From assembly GCA_019448385.1 (NCBI GenBank), contig JAGTXO010000031.1, positions 312,501 through 376,500 of the forward strand: a DNA stretch of 64,000 bases, written 5' to 3'. Below the pieces are notes generated by a model that ran no database searches, was not told the DNA's origin, and saw only the letters and a list, made by a program, of their open reading frames with translations. How positions within the stretch are numbered: position 1 is the stretch's first letter; each line of letters opens with the position of its first letter. The stretch is from Diacronema lutheri. Taxonomy: Eukaryota; Haptophyta; Pavlovophyceae; Pavlovales; Pavlovaceae. Shown piece after piece: positions 21,592 through 31,462 of this stretch. Both the position numbers and the translations under genes were made by a program.

Positions 21592-23053
21592 GCGGCGATG
21601 GCGGCGGCGGCGACAGCGTCGCCGACGCGGGCGGCGGCGGCAGCGCGGGTGGGTAAGGCGGTGGGTGCGCTGGCGGCAGCAGCGGTGGCGGCGGAGGCAC
21701 CGCGAGCGACGGGGCGGGAGGGAGAACCCGCGCGGCAGCGGCGTGCGCGCGCGCGCCGCTAGCCGCACGCGCGCCGGACGCCTTGGTCGCGCCACGCGCC
21801 CTCCGCTCGAGCAGCGCGGCGAGCGCGCGCTCGCGCATCTCGCTCAGCGCGCGTCGGCGCCCACGCGCGTGGCGCTCGCGTTGGCGCTGGCGCGCGTTCA
21901 CCTCCGCGGCGAGCGCCGCCGCGCCGCCGCTGCCGTCGGCTCGCCCACCTGCGGCGTTGGGTTGCCCGGCCGCGTGCGCGCCACGCGCACCCGCGCCCAG
22001 CCGCGCGCCACCACCGTCGAGAACACTGTCGAGCACGATCGTGTCGGCTGGAACGCCGAGAAGCGCCGACAGTCCGGCGACGAGCCGCTCGCGCGCCGCG
22101 CGTGAGCTGATCTGCTCGACGGACGCGCGCACGCCAGCGGTGAAGTGCAGGGTGCTGTGCGGCTCGGGCGCTGATGGTGGCGCGCGCGGAGGCGACACGG
22201 GCGGCGAGCCAACCGTGGCGTGCGACGCAGTGGCCGCGGCTGCGGCTGCGGCCGTCGCACGCCATGACGCGGGCGCCGAGGCGGGCGCCATGCGCCCCGG
22301 TGCAATGGCGGGCGCACGCACCGCGGTCCCGGCCGGTGGTGCCGGCGTGACGCGCGGCGGTTGGGCCGTGCGCGGCGCGCGCAAAGGCGAGAGCGAGGGT
22401 GAGGGCGAAGGCGAAGGCGAGGGCCTCGTGGGCACCGTCCGGAGCGCACGGTTTTCGAAGGGCGCCGAGCCGAGCTGCGGCTGGCCGTGCATGGCGGCGC
22501 CGGGTGCGTGGCGCACGTCGTGCCGCGCGGCCGCGCTCGCCGCCGCTGCCGACGCCGGCGCCACCGCCGCTGCCGACGCCACCGCTGCCGCCGCCGCTGC
22601 CTCTGCTGCCGATGCCGATGCCGCTGCCGCCACCGCCCGCACGGAAGGCGGCGGGGGCGCGACCATGCCCATCACGCCGCTCTCCGCGAGGCCCGAGCCG
22701 AGATGCGTGACGGTATGCGCGTCGTGCCCCGGGATCGGGCCGCGCGCGCGCGCTCGATCACTGACTCCCTCGTTGACCGGCGGCCGGGCTAGCGACCAGG
22801 CTGGCGCGACGCTCACCGGCGCCACCGCGGCGTTGCGCGAGTGCCACGGCGCCGGCGATGGCGCCACACTGTGCGGCGTGCGCTGCGCGAGCGCGTCGGC
22901 CGTGCGCCCCAACGGGCCGAGGGGCGAGCGAGGCGGCGGAGAAGGCGGCGACGGGTCGTACCAGTGGTGGAACCGCGCGTACCCCGCCACGTTGCTCGCC
23001 CACGCGCTCGCGACGAGCGCCACCAGCGCGCGTCTCCGCGCCGGACCGGCCAT
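14695..23053 (-). CDS. anoctamin/TMEM16-like membrane protein with extensin-like N-terminal region
   Basis: Two exons (23053-16463, 16344-14695; GT-AG, phase 0), 2,746 residues. Residues 1-24 look like a signal peptide (RRALVALVASAWASNVAGYA). Residues about 440-930 are proline-rich with SPPPP/PSPSP/PPSPPP blocks typical of hydroxyproline-rich cell-wall proteins. Membrane segments follow near 945-978, 1118-1144 and 1248-1275. The anoctamin-like part starts near 1790: PPLDELRGYLGEHIATPVAL matches the anoctamin PL.EIR.YFGEKIALYFAW block. Further helices match in order: AQLWFHLANAFSTLAFQ across the splice, then ERLVTWFGLVALFGAAQPAL.LLLLAHALL.ARAHALRAL, the counterpart of [29 protein letters not shown]. 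A WW-like motif split by an insert lies at about 1690-1750. Lipid-scramblase or ion-channel activity is inferred; several conserved charged residues could not be checked. Two fused or adjacent genes cannot be excluded, though one frame is open throughout. Confidence 0.75.
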
Positions 23054-23255
23054 TCTTTTTCAAAAAAGTTTCCGCCGGTTTTCGCGCTTTGAGGCGCGAC
23101 TGCTGGTCTCCGACAATCGGCCAGCAGTCAGCCACGGAGATACGATCAGATCGGCCGCGCGAGAGAGCGAAGCAGCCGTTGTCGGCGGGCGCTTGACCCC
23201 GCCGCTTGCGCGGTCGCGCGCGCACATGCGCCCATGCTAGGGTCTGAAGTGGTCA

Positions 23256-23298
<43 letters not shown>
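23256..23298. repeat. 43-nt poly-G homopolymer
   Basis: Uninterrupted G run, the longest in the window; length in the assembly may not be exact. Confidence 0.95.
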
Positions 23299-23539
23299 CG
23301 CGCAGCACGGCGCACCGTGCCGAGGCCGACGTTGGGGAGCTGGTGGCGCCGCCGCCCCTGCCCCCATCGCCACGCCCGACCCGGCCAGCTCCACTCGATC
23401 GGGCACCGTGTGGAGCGCGCGCGCGCCATGCGCTCGCCGGGAGCGCGCAAGCTCGCATCGTTGCGACGTCGTCGTCGCGCACGTCGGCGGCCGCCTCCGC
23501 CTCCCGCGGCGGAGGGACGGCGCGACGCGCGCAGTCCTC

Positions 23540-23863
23540 TCATCTCGGCGACTGGATCTGCATGCGTTTGAGGAACGGCGCTGATGCGCCTTTCGTCGAC
23601 GCCGTCCTGCGCAGGCTGCTCCCGCCTGCGAGCAGCCCGGCTGGCGGGGCGCGCGCGCGCGGCGCGCCCTCGCGCGCGCGCGGCGAGCGTGCGCCGCCTT
23701 CAGCCGCGTCGTCGACGGCGCGCGGCGGCGTCGGGATGTGGTCGACGGCGTCGGCGGGATGCAGCGGCACGCCCGTCTCGAACGCGAGCAAGAGCCGGCT
23801 TTGCAGGCTGCGCGCGTACCGCTCTCGTGCGCCCTCCGGCAGGCCGTCTTCTTGGAGCGCCAT
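23540..23863 (-). CDS. small unrecognised ORF
   Basis: 107-codon frame, ATG at 23863, 80 bp from the divergent start of the coiled-coil/RS gene. The first 55 residues (ALQEDGLPEGARERYARSLQ and SRLLLAFETGVPLHPADAVD) and the last 20 (STKGASAPFLKRMQIQSPR) look protein-like. The middle is Arg/Pro/Ala-rich and could be an in-frame intron ending at the CTGCGCAG acceptor near 23613. No family recognised. Confidence 0.35.
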   Translation of the reverse strand: MALQEDGLPEGARERYARSLQSRLLLAFETGVPLHPADAVDHIPTPPRAVDDAAEGGARSPRAREGAPRARAPPAGLLAGGSSLRRTASTKGASAPFLKRMQIQSPR

Positions 23864-23943
23864 AGATTCGGTTGCCGCCCCAAACGAACTCGTTCAAAAG
23901 AGCGAAACGTCCGGCTTGGCTTGGGCGTGAGCGACGGCGGCCG

Positions 23944-26433
23944 ATGCCGACGACGGCGCACCCACCGCCGTGGTGCATGGTGCCGGAGGGCATGAAGCGC
24001 GTGGGCGGTGGGTACGACGCGGACGCGCTGCTCCTCTTCCGCTCGCGCCTCGAGAAGGCCGACAAGGCTGTCATCGACCTGCGCGCAGACCGCGACCACC
24101 TGCTCCGCAAGCTGCAGCAGAAGGACGAGGACGTGCGCGAGCACGCGCGGCACGCGGAGAAGCTGCGCGCCGACATCGAGCGGCAGCGGCAGGGTAAGGA
24201 GGAGCTTACCGCGAGCACGAAAGACAGGGTGCACGAATGGCTCGGGTACGGCGCGCGCGCGCGAGCGCGTCCGATCGCGCCGCAGCTCGCCACCGACCGC
24301 GTGCGCACACCCGCCGCCTCATCGCCGCCGCACGCGCGCGCGCGCGCGCGTGCCGTACGCAGCATGAAGCGCGCGCTCGAGGACCAGGCGGCTCACCTCG
24401 AAGCTGGCCTCGCTGACGCGCGCAAGGAGCTGCTACACTCGCGGCGCGAGGTCGCCGACGTGCGGCTGCAGGCGGATGCAGCCGCGCGCCGGCTTTCGGA
24501 GAAGGACGCCGAACTCGCGCGCGTGCACGCCGAGCTGCTTGCGGCCGGGGCGCGCGACCTGCAGACGCACGACGGGCTGCTCGCGCATGCCGCACGCGCG
24601 TCTCAGCTCGACGCGGACAAACGCGCGCTCCAGCACGCCCTCGAGGCGGAGCGGCGCAAGGGCGCAGCCATTGAAGAGGCGCTCCAGGCGCGGCTGCGTG
24701 ACGCGCAGGCAGAGCTGCACGACGAGGCGACGCGCACACTCGGCGCACGCGCCGAGCTCGCCGCGACGGTGCAAGCGCGGCTGCACGCCGAGCTCGACGC
24801 CGACGCGCGGCACGCGCGCGCGCTCGACGATGCGCGCGCAGCCCTTGCTGGCGTGGACGCGCGCGCGGGCGCTGCCGAAATGCGCGCGGCGGAGGTGGAG
24901 CGGAAGCTCGAGGCGACGGAGCGCGAGGAGGCAAGGCTGCGCGCAGCGCTCAACGATGCGCGCGCAGCCCTTGCTGGCGTGGACGCGCGCGCGGGCGCTG
25001 CCGAAATGCGCGCGGCGGAGGTGGAGCGGAAGCTCGAGGCGACGGAGCGCGAGGAGGCAAGGCTGCGCGCAGCGCTCAACGATGCGCGCGCAGCCCTTGC
25101 TGGCGTGGACGCGCGCGCGGGCGCTGCCGAAATGCGCGCGGCGGAGGTGGAGCGGAAGCTTGAGGCGACGGAGCGCGAGGAGGCAAGGCTGCGCGCAGCG
25201 CTCAACGAGGCGATCGCCGGCGCCGCCAAGGACGTCCACGCGCTCGAGCGCGCGCACTCGGCCGAGCGCGCGCGCGCGGCGGAGGCGGAGCACGGCGCGC
25301 GCGCGGCTGCCGATGCGCTCAAGGCGGCGCAGCGGCGCGAGGCCGCAGTGCGCGCGCGGCTCGACGCGGCGGAGGCGGAGGCAGACGCGCGCGTCGAGGC
25401 CGAGCGCGCGGCCGCGCGCGCCGCCGCCACCGCCGCTGCCGAGGCGCTCGCGCGCGTCAAGGACGCCGCCGCGGCGAGGCAGCGCAACGTCGCGGCGGAC
25501 GCGGGCGACGCCGAGCGCCGCCTCGATGCGGAGCAGGCGGCGCGGCGAAGCGTCGAGCACGCGCTCGCGGAGGCGGAGGCGCGGCTGCGCGCCACGCGCG
25601 CCCTTCTCGCGGAGACGCAGCGCGTGCGCGCGAGCGAGCGCGCGGCCGCCGACGTGGCCGTCGACGCGGCCGCCGGCGCACGCGGCCGAGACGCGCGCCG
25701 CTCGCGCGACGGCGCGCGCCGCTCGCGCGGTGACGGGCATGGCCGTGAACGCACGCCGAGCCGCAGCCGCAGCCGTCGGCGCGACCACGGCCACGGCCGT
25801 CACCGCAGCCGCAGCCGCAACGACAATCGCAGCCGCAGCCGCAGCCGCAGCCGCAGCCGCAGCCGCAGCCGCAGCCGCAGGCCCATGGCCTCACCCGCGC
25901 TGGGCGCTCGCGCCCACCGCGCGTCTTCTCGCTCGCCCGCGCGCCGGCCGAGCGCCCGCTCGCCCGCCACGCAGACGCCACGCACGTCGCACCCACGCCC
26001 ATCGGGCTCGCTCTCGCGCGCGCGCGCGCTCGAGCCGCACGCGCCGCGCGCGCTCACGCCGACGCGCCTCTTCGTGCCCGGCGCCGAGCGCGCACGCCAC
26101 TTCGACCGGCCGACGGTCAGCTCGCGCTTGCGCGAGACGCCCGAGCGCTCGCCGCGCGACCCAGCGCTCCGGCCGACGCCGCCGCGCGCGTTGCTGGCCA
26201 GGGTGTTTGCCACCGGCGCGCCCACGCCGCCGCGCTGGAGCGCGCGCCTTGGCGACGCGCCAGCGCCGCACGGCCCCAGGCCCATGCGACCGGCGTGGAT
26301 TCCCGCCGGCTCCCCGGCGAGCGCCGAGCGCCGGCGCGCGCACGCCGCGGGCGCGGGCGAGCGCGCGGCGGACGCGGCGCGCGCACGGGCCGAGCATCGC
26401 CGCGCCGACGAACTCGCCGGCCGCGCGAAGTAG
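23944..26433 (+). CDS. coiled-coil protein with 42-residue repeats and an RS-rich tail
   Basis: Two exons (23944-24245, 24363-26433), 790 residues. The intron is 117 nt and multiple-of-three; splicing joins HEWLG to MKRALEDQ. Residues about 25-560 are almost continuous coiled coil, including three near-identical tandem 42-residue repeats. They are followed by an Arg/Ser region (SRSRSRSRSRSR from a GCCGCA repeat near 25840) and a Pro/Arg-rich tail with scattered TPP/SP sites. RS repeats usually mark splicing-related or chromatin-associated proteins and the long coiled coil suggests a filament or scaffold; neither is proven. No catalytic motif is visible. Confidence 0.75.
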   Translation: MPTTAHPPPWCMVPEGMKRVGGGYDADALLLFRSRLEKADKAVIDLRADRDHLLRKLQQKDEDVREHARHAEKLRADIERQRQGKEELTASTKDRVHEWLGYGARARARPIAPQLATDRVRTPAASSPPHARARARAVRSMKRALEDQAAHLEAGLADARKELLHSRREVADVRLQADAAARRLSEKDAELARVHAELLAAGARDLQTHDGLLAHAARASQLDADKRALQHALEAERRKGAAIEEALQARLRDAQAELHDEATRTLGARAELAATVQARLHAELDADARHARALDDARAALAGVDARAGAAEMRAAEVERKLEATEREEARLRAALNDARAALAGVDARAGAAEMRAAEVERKLEATEREEARLRAALNDARAALAGVDARAGAAEMRAAEVERKLEATEREEARLRAALNEAIAGAAKDVHALERAHSAERARAAEAEHGARAAADALKAAQRREAAVRARLDAAEAEADARVEAERAAARAAATAAAEALARVKDAAAARQRNVAADAGDAERRLDAEQAARRSVEHALAEAEARLRATRALLAETQRVRASERAAADVAVDAAAGARGRDARRSRDGARRSRGDGHGRERTPSRSRSRRRDHGHGRHRSRSRNDNRSRSRSRSRSRSRSRSRRPMASPALGARAHRASSRSPARRPSARSPATQTPRTSHPRPSGSLSRARALEPHAPRALTPTRLFVPGAERARHFDRPTVSSRLRETPERSPRDPALRPTPPRALLARVFATGAPTPPRWSARLGDAPAPHGPRPMRPAWIPAGSPASAERRRAHAAGAGERAADAARARAEHRRADELAGRAK
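24829..25206 (+). repeat. 126-bp in-frame tandem repeat, three copies
   Basis: Copies start at 24829, 24955 and 25081. They are almost identical at the nucleotide level (for example CTCGAGG versus CTTGAGG in copy three). The unit encodes 42 residues from DARAALAGVDARAG to RLRAALN, exactly six heptads, so coiled-coil register is preserved. Confidence 0.95.
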
Positions 26434-26546
26434 CGGCAGTCACGGCCGTTCACCCTCTGAGAGACAGACACGGCCGGACACTTCACTAGTTCACTTTGCC
26501 ACACCCGGCGGGCGGTCCGCCAAGAGCGGCCCCTCCGACACGGGCG

Positions 26547-27170
26547 ATGCTCGCGCTCGCGCTCCGCCAGGGCGTCGCGGTCGTGCGGCCGCGGGTGCCC
26601 GTCGGCGCACGCGCGGTGCCACGCCTTGCGCACGGCGTGCGCACGGCCGCGCGGCCTGCGCAGCCCCGCGACCACACCGCTGCGGCCGCCGGCGGGCTCG
26701 CCTGCCCGTCGCTGCTTGCGCGCGTCGGCGGCGCGTTCTGCGCAGCGGTGGCGTCGACGGTGGCGTCGACGGTGGCGTCGCTCCCGCTGGCCGAGTGCGC
26801 GCCCTCATCGACGCTGAGCGCGGACGGCGTCCTCGACCTGTTCAAGGCAGAGTACCTCACCGAGTGTGGCGTCGGCGGGTTTGCCGGGTACGCGGCCGGC
26901 TTTGCGCTCAAGCGAGCCGCGCAGGTCGTCATCTTCACGACGGGATGCCTGTTCATCGGCATGCAGGTGATGGCGAACCACGGGTACGTGACGGTGCACT
27001 GGGACAAGATCGACAAGGACTGGCGCGGCCGGCTCGACACGGACGGCGACGGGCGCGTGACGCACAAGGACATGCACGGCCAGTACGAGCAGCTCGTCAA
27101 GGTCCTCGAGTCCGGCGTGCCTGGCGCCGCCGGCTTCAGCGCGGGCTTCATCCTCGGGCTGCGCAGCTGA
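26547..27170 (+). CDS. FUN14-family membrane protein with an EF-hand
   Basis: Single exon, 207 residues. An arginine-rich N-terminus (about 1-45) resembles a mitochondrial or plastid targeting peptide. The FUN14 core begins GVGGFAGYAAGFALKRAAQV and continues with FTTGCLFIGMQVMANHGYVT and VHWDKIDKDW, ending with GAAGFSAGFILGLRS. Between the second and last helices lies DTDGDGRVTHKDM, a canonical EF-hand calcium loop (D1, D3, D5, G6, V8, D12). FUN14/FUNDC proteins sit in the outer mitochondrial membrane and act in mitophagy and ER contact in animals. No N-terminal LC3-interacting YxxL motif is visible. A calcium-responsive function is inferred. Confidence 0.85.
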   Translation: MLALALRQGVAVVRPRVPVGARAVPRLAHGVRTAARPAQPRDHTAAAAGGLACPSLLARVGGAFCAAVASTVASTVASLPLAECAPSSTLSADGVLDLFKAEYLTECGVGGFAGYAAGFALKRAAQVVIFTTGCLFIGMQVMANHGYVTVHWDKIDKDWRGRLDTDGDGRVTHKDMHGQYEQLVKVLESGVPGAAGFSAGFILGLRS

Positions 27171-27466
27171 GCGCGCGCCGACCGCTCCGTCCCTGGCTGC
27201 GCGCCCACCGCCACTCGCGCGACCGGCCGCGTCCGTCCGTCGAGCGATGAGCGATCGCCATGGCGTCGCTTCAGTGCGGCGCCGCGCGGTGCCGTCGCTG
27301 CGCGCCTTGACGGTCGCAGCGGGCAGGGCGTACGCCATCAGATCCCCCGGGAGTGCGCTCGCACCCATGCAACTCGTTCCACATGACTGACCAACGACGC
27401 GAACGTCAGCACAGCGGGCCGACAATTTCTAGGCCATCGTCAGCGTGCTCTCATTCGGAAAGTGCC

Positions 27467-28638
27467 TCAGCTGGCGACCACGAGAAACATGCGGTAGGGC
27501 GACGAGCATTGCAGCAGCAGCATCGACGCGATCAGCACCAGGTTGAACCACGCGCTCGCGCCGTCAGAGTCAGTGGCTGCCCACCCTCGAGCAAAGCGAG
27601 AAGACGGCGATGGCGCCATGCGTGCGCCGGCCGTGCTGCTCGCGCCCGCGCCCTCGCCCTCGCCCTCGCCCGCCTCCGCACGGCACGCGTGCACGCGCTC
27701 CGGCGCGGTCACATCCGCATGCCCCAGCGCAAAGGCGCAGCGCCACGAGAGCCGCCGCCGCGCGCCACCGCCGTCGCCGCCGCCGCCGCCGCGACCGCCC
27801 TTGGCGCCCGCCTCGGCCGCGCCGCGCCCTGACGACACCGACGACGCCGCCGCCGACGCCGCCGCCGCGCGCTCAGCCGTGAGTCTCCTCGGCTCATACT
27901 GCAGCTCGGCATGCTTTTTCACCCATGCGGTCGACGCTTTGAGCGCCTGCGACGTGAGCAGGTCCATCACGAACTGAGGCATGCCGAGGACAAGGGAGGA
28001 GGAGGAGTAGAAGACGCGGCAGCGCGCCGGCTGCTCGGGCAGCGCGTCGACGCGCCAGTACCCGACCGAGTCGTGCAAGTCGGACTTGCGGTCGTAGTCG
28101 AGCGTCCACGTCAGGCATCGTGCCTTCGGCGAGTAAAGCTGCGAGATGTAGTACTCGAGCTGGTAGCCCATCACGAGCTTGACGACGTACGTCGCCTTCG
28201 TCTCGACGCTACCGTCCGCCCGCCTTTTGTCGAAATAGTTCTTGACCGAGCTCAGGCCGGGCACCTTGCCGACGTAGCCCTCGCCGTCCGTGATCTGCGC
28301 GAGCGCAAACTCGGCGGGCGCGGCGACGTCCTGCACGGCGACACCCGAGGTCTTTTCAGCGTTCATGCGCATCACCATCTTCCCCTCGGCGAGCGCTGTG
28401 CGGCGTGGCGCCAGCGCCGGCCGCGCATGGGCGTCAGGCGCGCCGGGCGCGCGCAAGCCGCGCGTCGCCGAGGGCGCCGCGCGCGTGCGCGCGCACCTCG
28501 CTCCTCGGAGGCGCTCAGGTCGATGGCCATGTGCCCATTCGTGTAGGCCTTGAGCACGCCCCGATGCGGGTGCGCCTCTTTCGTGCTCGCGGCCAACGTG
28601 CGCGAGACGAGCGCGCACCAAACCGCGAGCGCGCGCAT
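27467..28638 (-). CDS. START/SRPBCC-like lipid-binding domain protein, secretory, C-terminal TM
   Basis: Two exons (28638-28497, 28395-27467; GT-AG, phase 1), 356 residues. The N-terminus RALAVWCALVSRTLAAS looks like a signal peptide. Splicing joins DLSASEER to ALAEGKMVMRMNAEK. The domain reads GVAVQDVAAPAEFALAQITD then YVGKVPGLSSVKNYFDKR, VVKLVMGYQLEYYISQLYSP and WTLDYDRKSDLHDSVGYWRV, the pattern of coenzyme-Q-binding/polyketide-cyclase (SRPBCC) proteins common in algae and plants. After a Gly/Ala-rich linker, the last 30 residues (WFNLVLIASMLLLQCSSPYR) form a membrane helix. A lipid or isoprenoid ligand is inferred. Confidence 0.75.
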
Positions 28639-29092
28639 TACGACGGGCCAATTGTTGAGCGATGGCGTCGCTGGCAATTGGCCCGTCACGGGGCGCTTTG
28701 CGTCTAGTGCTACGCACAGGCCGAGAAGAAGGTGCTCTGCACGCACAGGACGGTGTCGCGGACGCGCGCCTCACGGGGCGGGACGTGTTCAGGGTGCCAC
28801 GTGTGCTTGCGGCCGCTACTTTCATCTCGGTAGCGAGCCGCAGCGCAGGGGCGCTTTCTCTAGCTCTGTCGACGATGCCAGCCATCGGACCAGGTCTCAT
28901 TGCCATCTTCACTCCCTGGCAACGCAGCGCGGGTGCTTTGCGACTGCACCTCACCCGACCGAATACCGGTCCGATCGCGGGTTGAGTCGTTGACGGGCAT
29001 CCAAAATTCCAAATCCCCACTCCCGGTCGGACACTCATGATGATCAACGTCCGTCCACTTTACGACCCGCGTCCGCCGTCGACGCCAGCCCA
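28639..29092. other. 454-bp divergent spacer
   Basis: Between the START-like gene and the LEA-like gene. Less GC-rich than surrounding coding DNA and containing short inverted sequences around CCGGTCCGATCG/CCGGTCGGA (28968-29031). No convincing ORF, tRNA or repeat seen. Confidence 0.3.
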
Positions 29093-31138
29093 ATGCGCAA
29101 CACGCTCGTGCTCAGCGCGCTCGTCGCAGCATGCCCTCCGGCCGCCCTGGCGCGCATGCCATGGGGTGCGCGCGCCGTCGCGCTCGAACAGACGGACGTG
29201 CCAACGATGGACATATGGCCGTCGGCGCGGCGTCCGACGAGCAAGGCGCGCACATCGGCGCGGCGTTGGGGCTGGCTCGCGGCGGGCGACTCAGCGTTCG
29301 GCAGCGGCAGTTCAGCGAAGGAGGAGGCACAGCAGAAGGCGCAGCAGGCGAAGGACGCTGCGGCTAAAGGCGGCTCTTACGTTGGCGGTGCGCTCGCATC
29401 GCTCCTCCGCGCGCTGGCAAGCTCGCCTCCGTGCCGCGCGCACCGCTCACGGCGCACGCCCTCGCTGCGCGCACCCGCACGCGGCGCGCGCAGACAAGCT
29501 ATGGGGCGCCAAGGAGTCGGTGAAGGGCGCCGCCGGCGCCACGTCGGACCGCGCGCACGACGCCAAGGAGCAGGCCAAGCACGGCGCGTGGCGCCGCGCG
29601 CAGCAGGCCGAGGAGACGGGCGAATCGATGGCCAGGAGGGCCAAGGGCGCCACCGAGGGGGGCGGCTCTTACATTGGCGGTGTGCGCCGCCTCAACTGCG
29701 CGCCTCTTCGCAAGACCGAGCGCTCTTCGAGCCTGCACGCACGCCTCGCGCGCGCGCGCTCACGTGCCCGCGCCCAGTGCGCCGTGCCTGCCTCAATCGA
29801 CCGGCGCGCGCGCAGACAAGCTGTGGGGCGCGAAGGAGTCGGCCAAGGACACCGCCAGCGCCGCGTCAGACCGCGCGCACGACATGAAGGAGAACGTTAA
29901 GGAGAGCGCGTGGCGCGGCGCGCAGCAGGCCAAGGACGCGACCGAGTCGGTTGCGGAGAAAGCCAAGGGCGCCACCAAGGAAAGCGGCTCATACATTGGC
30001 GGTGCGCGCGAGCCGTGCGATCCGTGCGCGTCGCGTGCGGCTCGCGTCGCGTAGCTACCCGCCCACCATGTCGACGCGCGCTAACGCGCGCTTGCCGGCA
30101 CGCTGAACGCGAGTGCGCTCGGCCCCATGCATTTGCACGGCGCGTGCGCAGACAAGCTGTGGGGCGCCAAGGAGTCTGTCAAGGACACCGCCAGCGCTGC
30201 GTCGGACCGTGCATACGATGCCAAGGAGCAGGCCAAGCATGGCGCGTGGCGCGGTGCGCAGCAGGCCAGGCGCGCGACTGAGACGGCCGCCGAGAACGCC
30301 AGGGACGCCACCGCGCACAGCGGCTCGTACATTGGCGGTGCGCGCGCCTGCATGCGCGGCTGGTGCGCGTCAGCGTGCATGCTCGTGCGCACACCAGCGT
30401 CCTCACCGGAGGGTATCGACTGTCTCGCACCGCTCTGCCGCATGCACGCGCAGACAAGCTGTGGGGCGCCAAGGAGTCAGCCAAGGACACCGCCAGCGCC
30501 GCGTCGGACCGCGCATACGATGCCAAGGAGCAAGCCAAGCATGGCGCATGGCGCGGCGCGCAGCAGGCCAGACGCGCGACTGAGACGGCCGCCGAGAACG
30601 CCAGGGACGCCACCGCACACAGCGGCTCGTACATTGGCGGTACGCGCGCCTGCATGCGCGCCCAGCGTGCGCCGAGCGCCGAGCGCGCCATGTCCACAGC
30701 TCTCACGGCACGCCCACGCTGCACGCACGCGCGCGCAGATAAGCTGTGGGGCGCCAAGGAGTCGGCCAAGGACACCGCCAACGCCGCGTCGGACCGCGCG
30801 CACGACATGAAGGAGAACGCTAAGGAGGGCGCGTGGCGCGGCGCGCAGCAGGCCAAGGAGGCGACCGAGTCGGTTGCGGAGCGGGCCAAGCGCGCAGCCG
30901 CCGAAGGGCGGTCATACACCGGCGGTGCATCGCGCACGCGCGCGCGCGCGCATGCGTGCTACCAGCCCGACGCCGCCTCGCGCGTTCGCTCACACTCGCA
31001 CCGCTGCGCGCCGCACGCCCGCGCGATCCGCACGTTCGCCCCGACGCCGTTCCCGGGCCTATTGATCGCGCAGAAAAGTTGGAGCAGAGCAGGGATGCGG
31101 CCCAGTCAGTGAAGGACTCGATCAAGGAGGGCTTGTGA
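29093..31138 (+). CDS. LEA-like secreted protein built from tandemly duplicated 186-nt exons
   Basis: Seven exons: 29093-29387, 29494-29679, 29816-30001, 30152-30337, 30454-30639, 30739-30924, 31074-31138; 429 residues. Exon 1 has a signal peptide (RNTLVLSALVAACPPAALAR) and a first Lys/Ala/Gln-rich helix. Exons 2-6 are each exactly 186 nt, phase 1 at both ends, and encode 62-residue repeats starting DKLWGAKES and ending SYIG, with AHDAKEQAKHGAWRGAQQA-type 11-mer periodicity. The composition (Ala, Lys, Glu, Asp; few hydrophobics) resembles group 3 LEA proteins, which protect membranes or proteins under desiccation, freezing or salt. Exon 7 gives a short EKLEQSRDAAQSVKDSIKEG tail. The signal peptide suggests the ER, plastid envelope or outside; the stress role is inferred. 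Confidence 0.85.
29494..30924 (+). repeat. array of five duplicated exons with intervening introns
   Basis: The repeat unit is one 186-nt exon plus a 99-150-nt intron. Exons are strongly alike, while introns differ in length and sequence except for GTGCGCGC/GTACGC donors and GCGCAG acceptors. Exons at 30152-30337 and 30454-30639 are nearly identical and so the most recent duplicates. Confidence 0.9.
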
Positions 31139-31462
31139 GCACTGCGAGCTCACTGCGGCGAGGCGGCCGAGATCAGCTGTATACCAGCATGGGTGACCGT
31201 GATGCATGCAAATTGAGATGAGACAGTCGCGACGGACCGCACAGTGGCCGCGACAGCGGCCTGATCTGCCTGACTCCGCGCCCTCTCTACGCGCGCCGCG
31301 CCACGCCGCACCGCAGCGAGGGCAGCGCGCGCGCTTCCGTGCGCGCCGAACGCAGGCACGGCTCGCAAGCTCCACGCTGCGAGCACAGCCTGGCCGACCG
31401 CCGGCGTGCGAGCAAAGTCCACCCGGAACGTCGCCTGCCAACACCCGCAGAATGCCGCGAGC
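31139..31462. other. 324-bp convergent spacer
   Basis: Between LEA-like and RhoGAP stop codons. GCGAGCTCACTGCG occurs near both ends (about 31145 and 31458), next to each stop. Nothing else recognised. Confidence 0.3.

Larger units (their letters stand above)
23054..23943. other. 890-bp spacer, poly-G tract and one small minus-strand ORF
   Basis: Divergent spacer between the anoctamin-like and coiled-coil/RS genes. It contains a 43-nt G homopolymer and a small minus-strand ORF described separately. From 23054 to about 23255 nothing else is recognisable. Confidence 0.5.

Noticed and set aside
25838-25882. GCCGCA run as an intergenic microsatellite
   Set aside because: It is in frame inside an exon and encodes the Arg/Ser repeat of the coiled-coil/RS protein.
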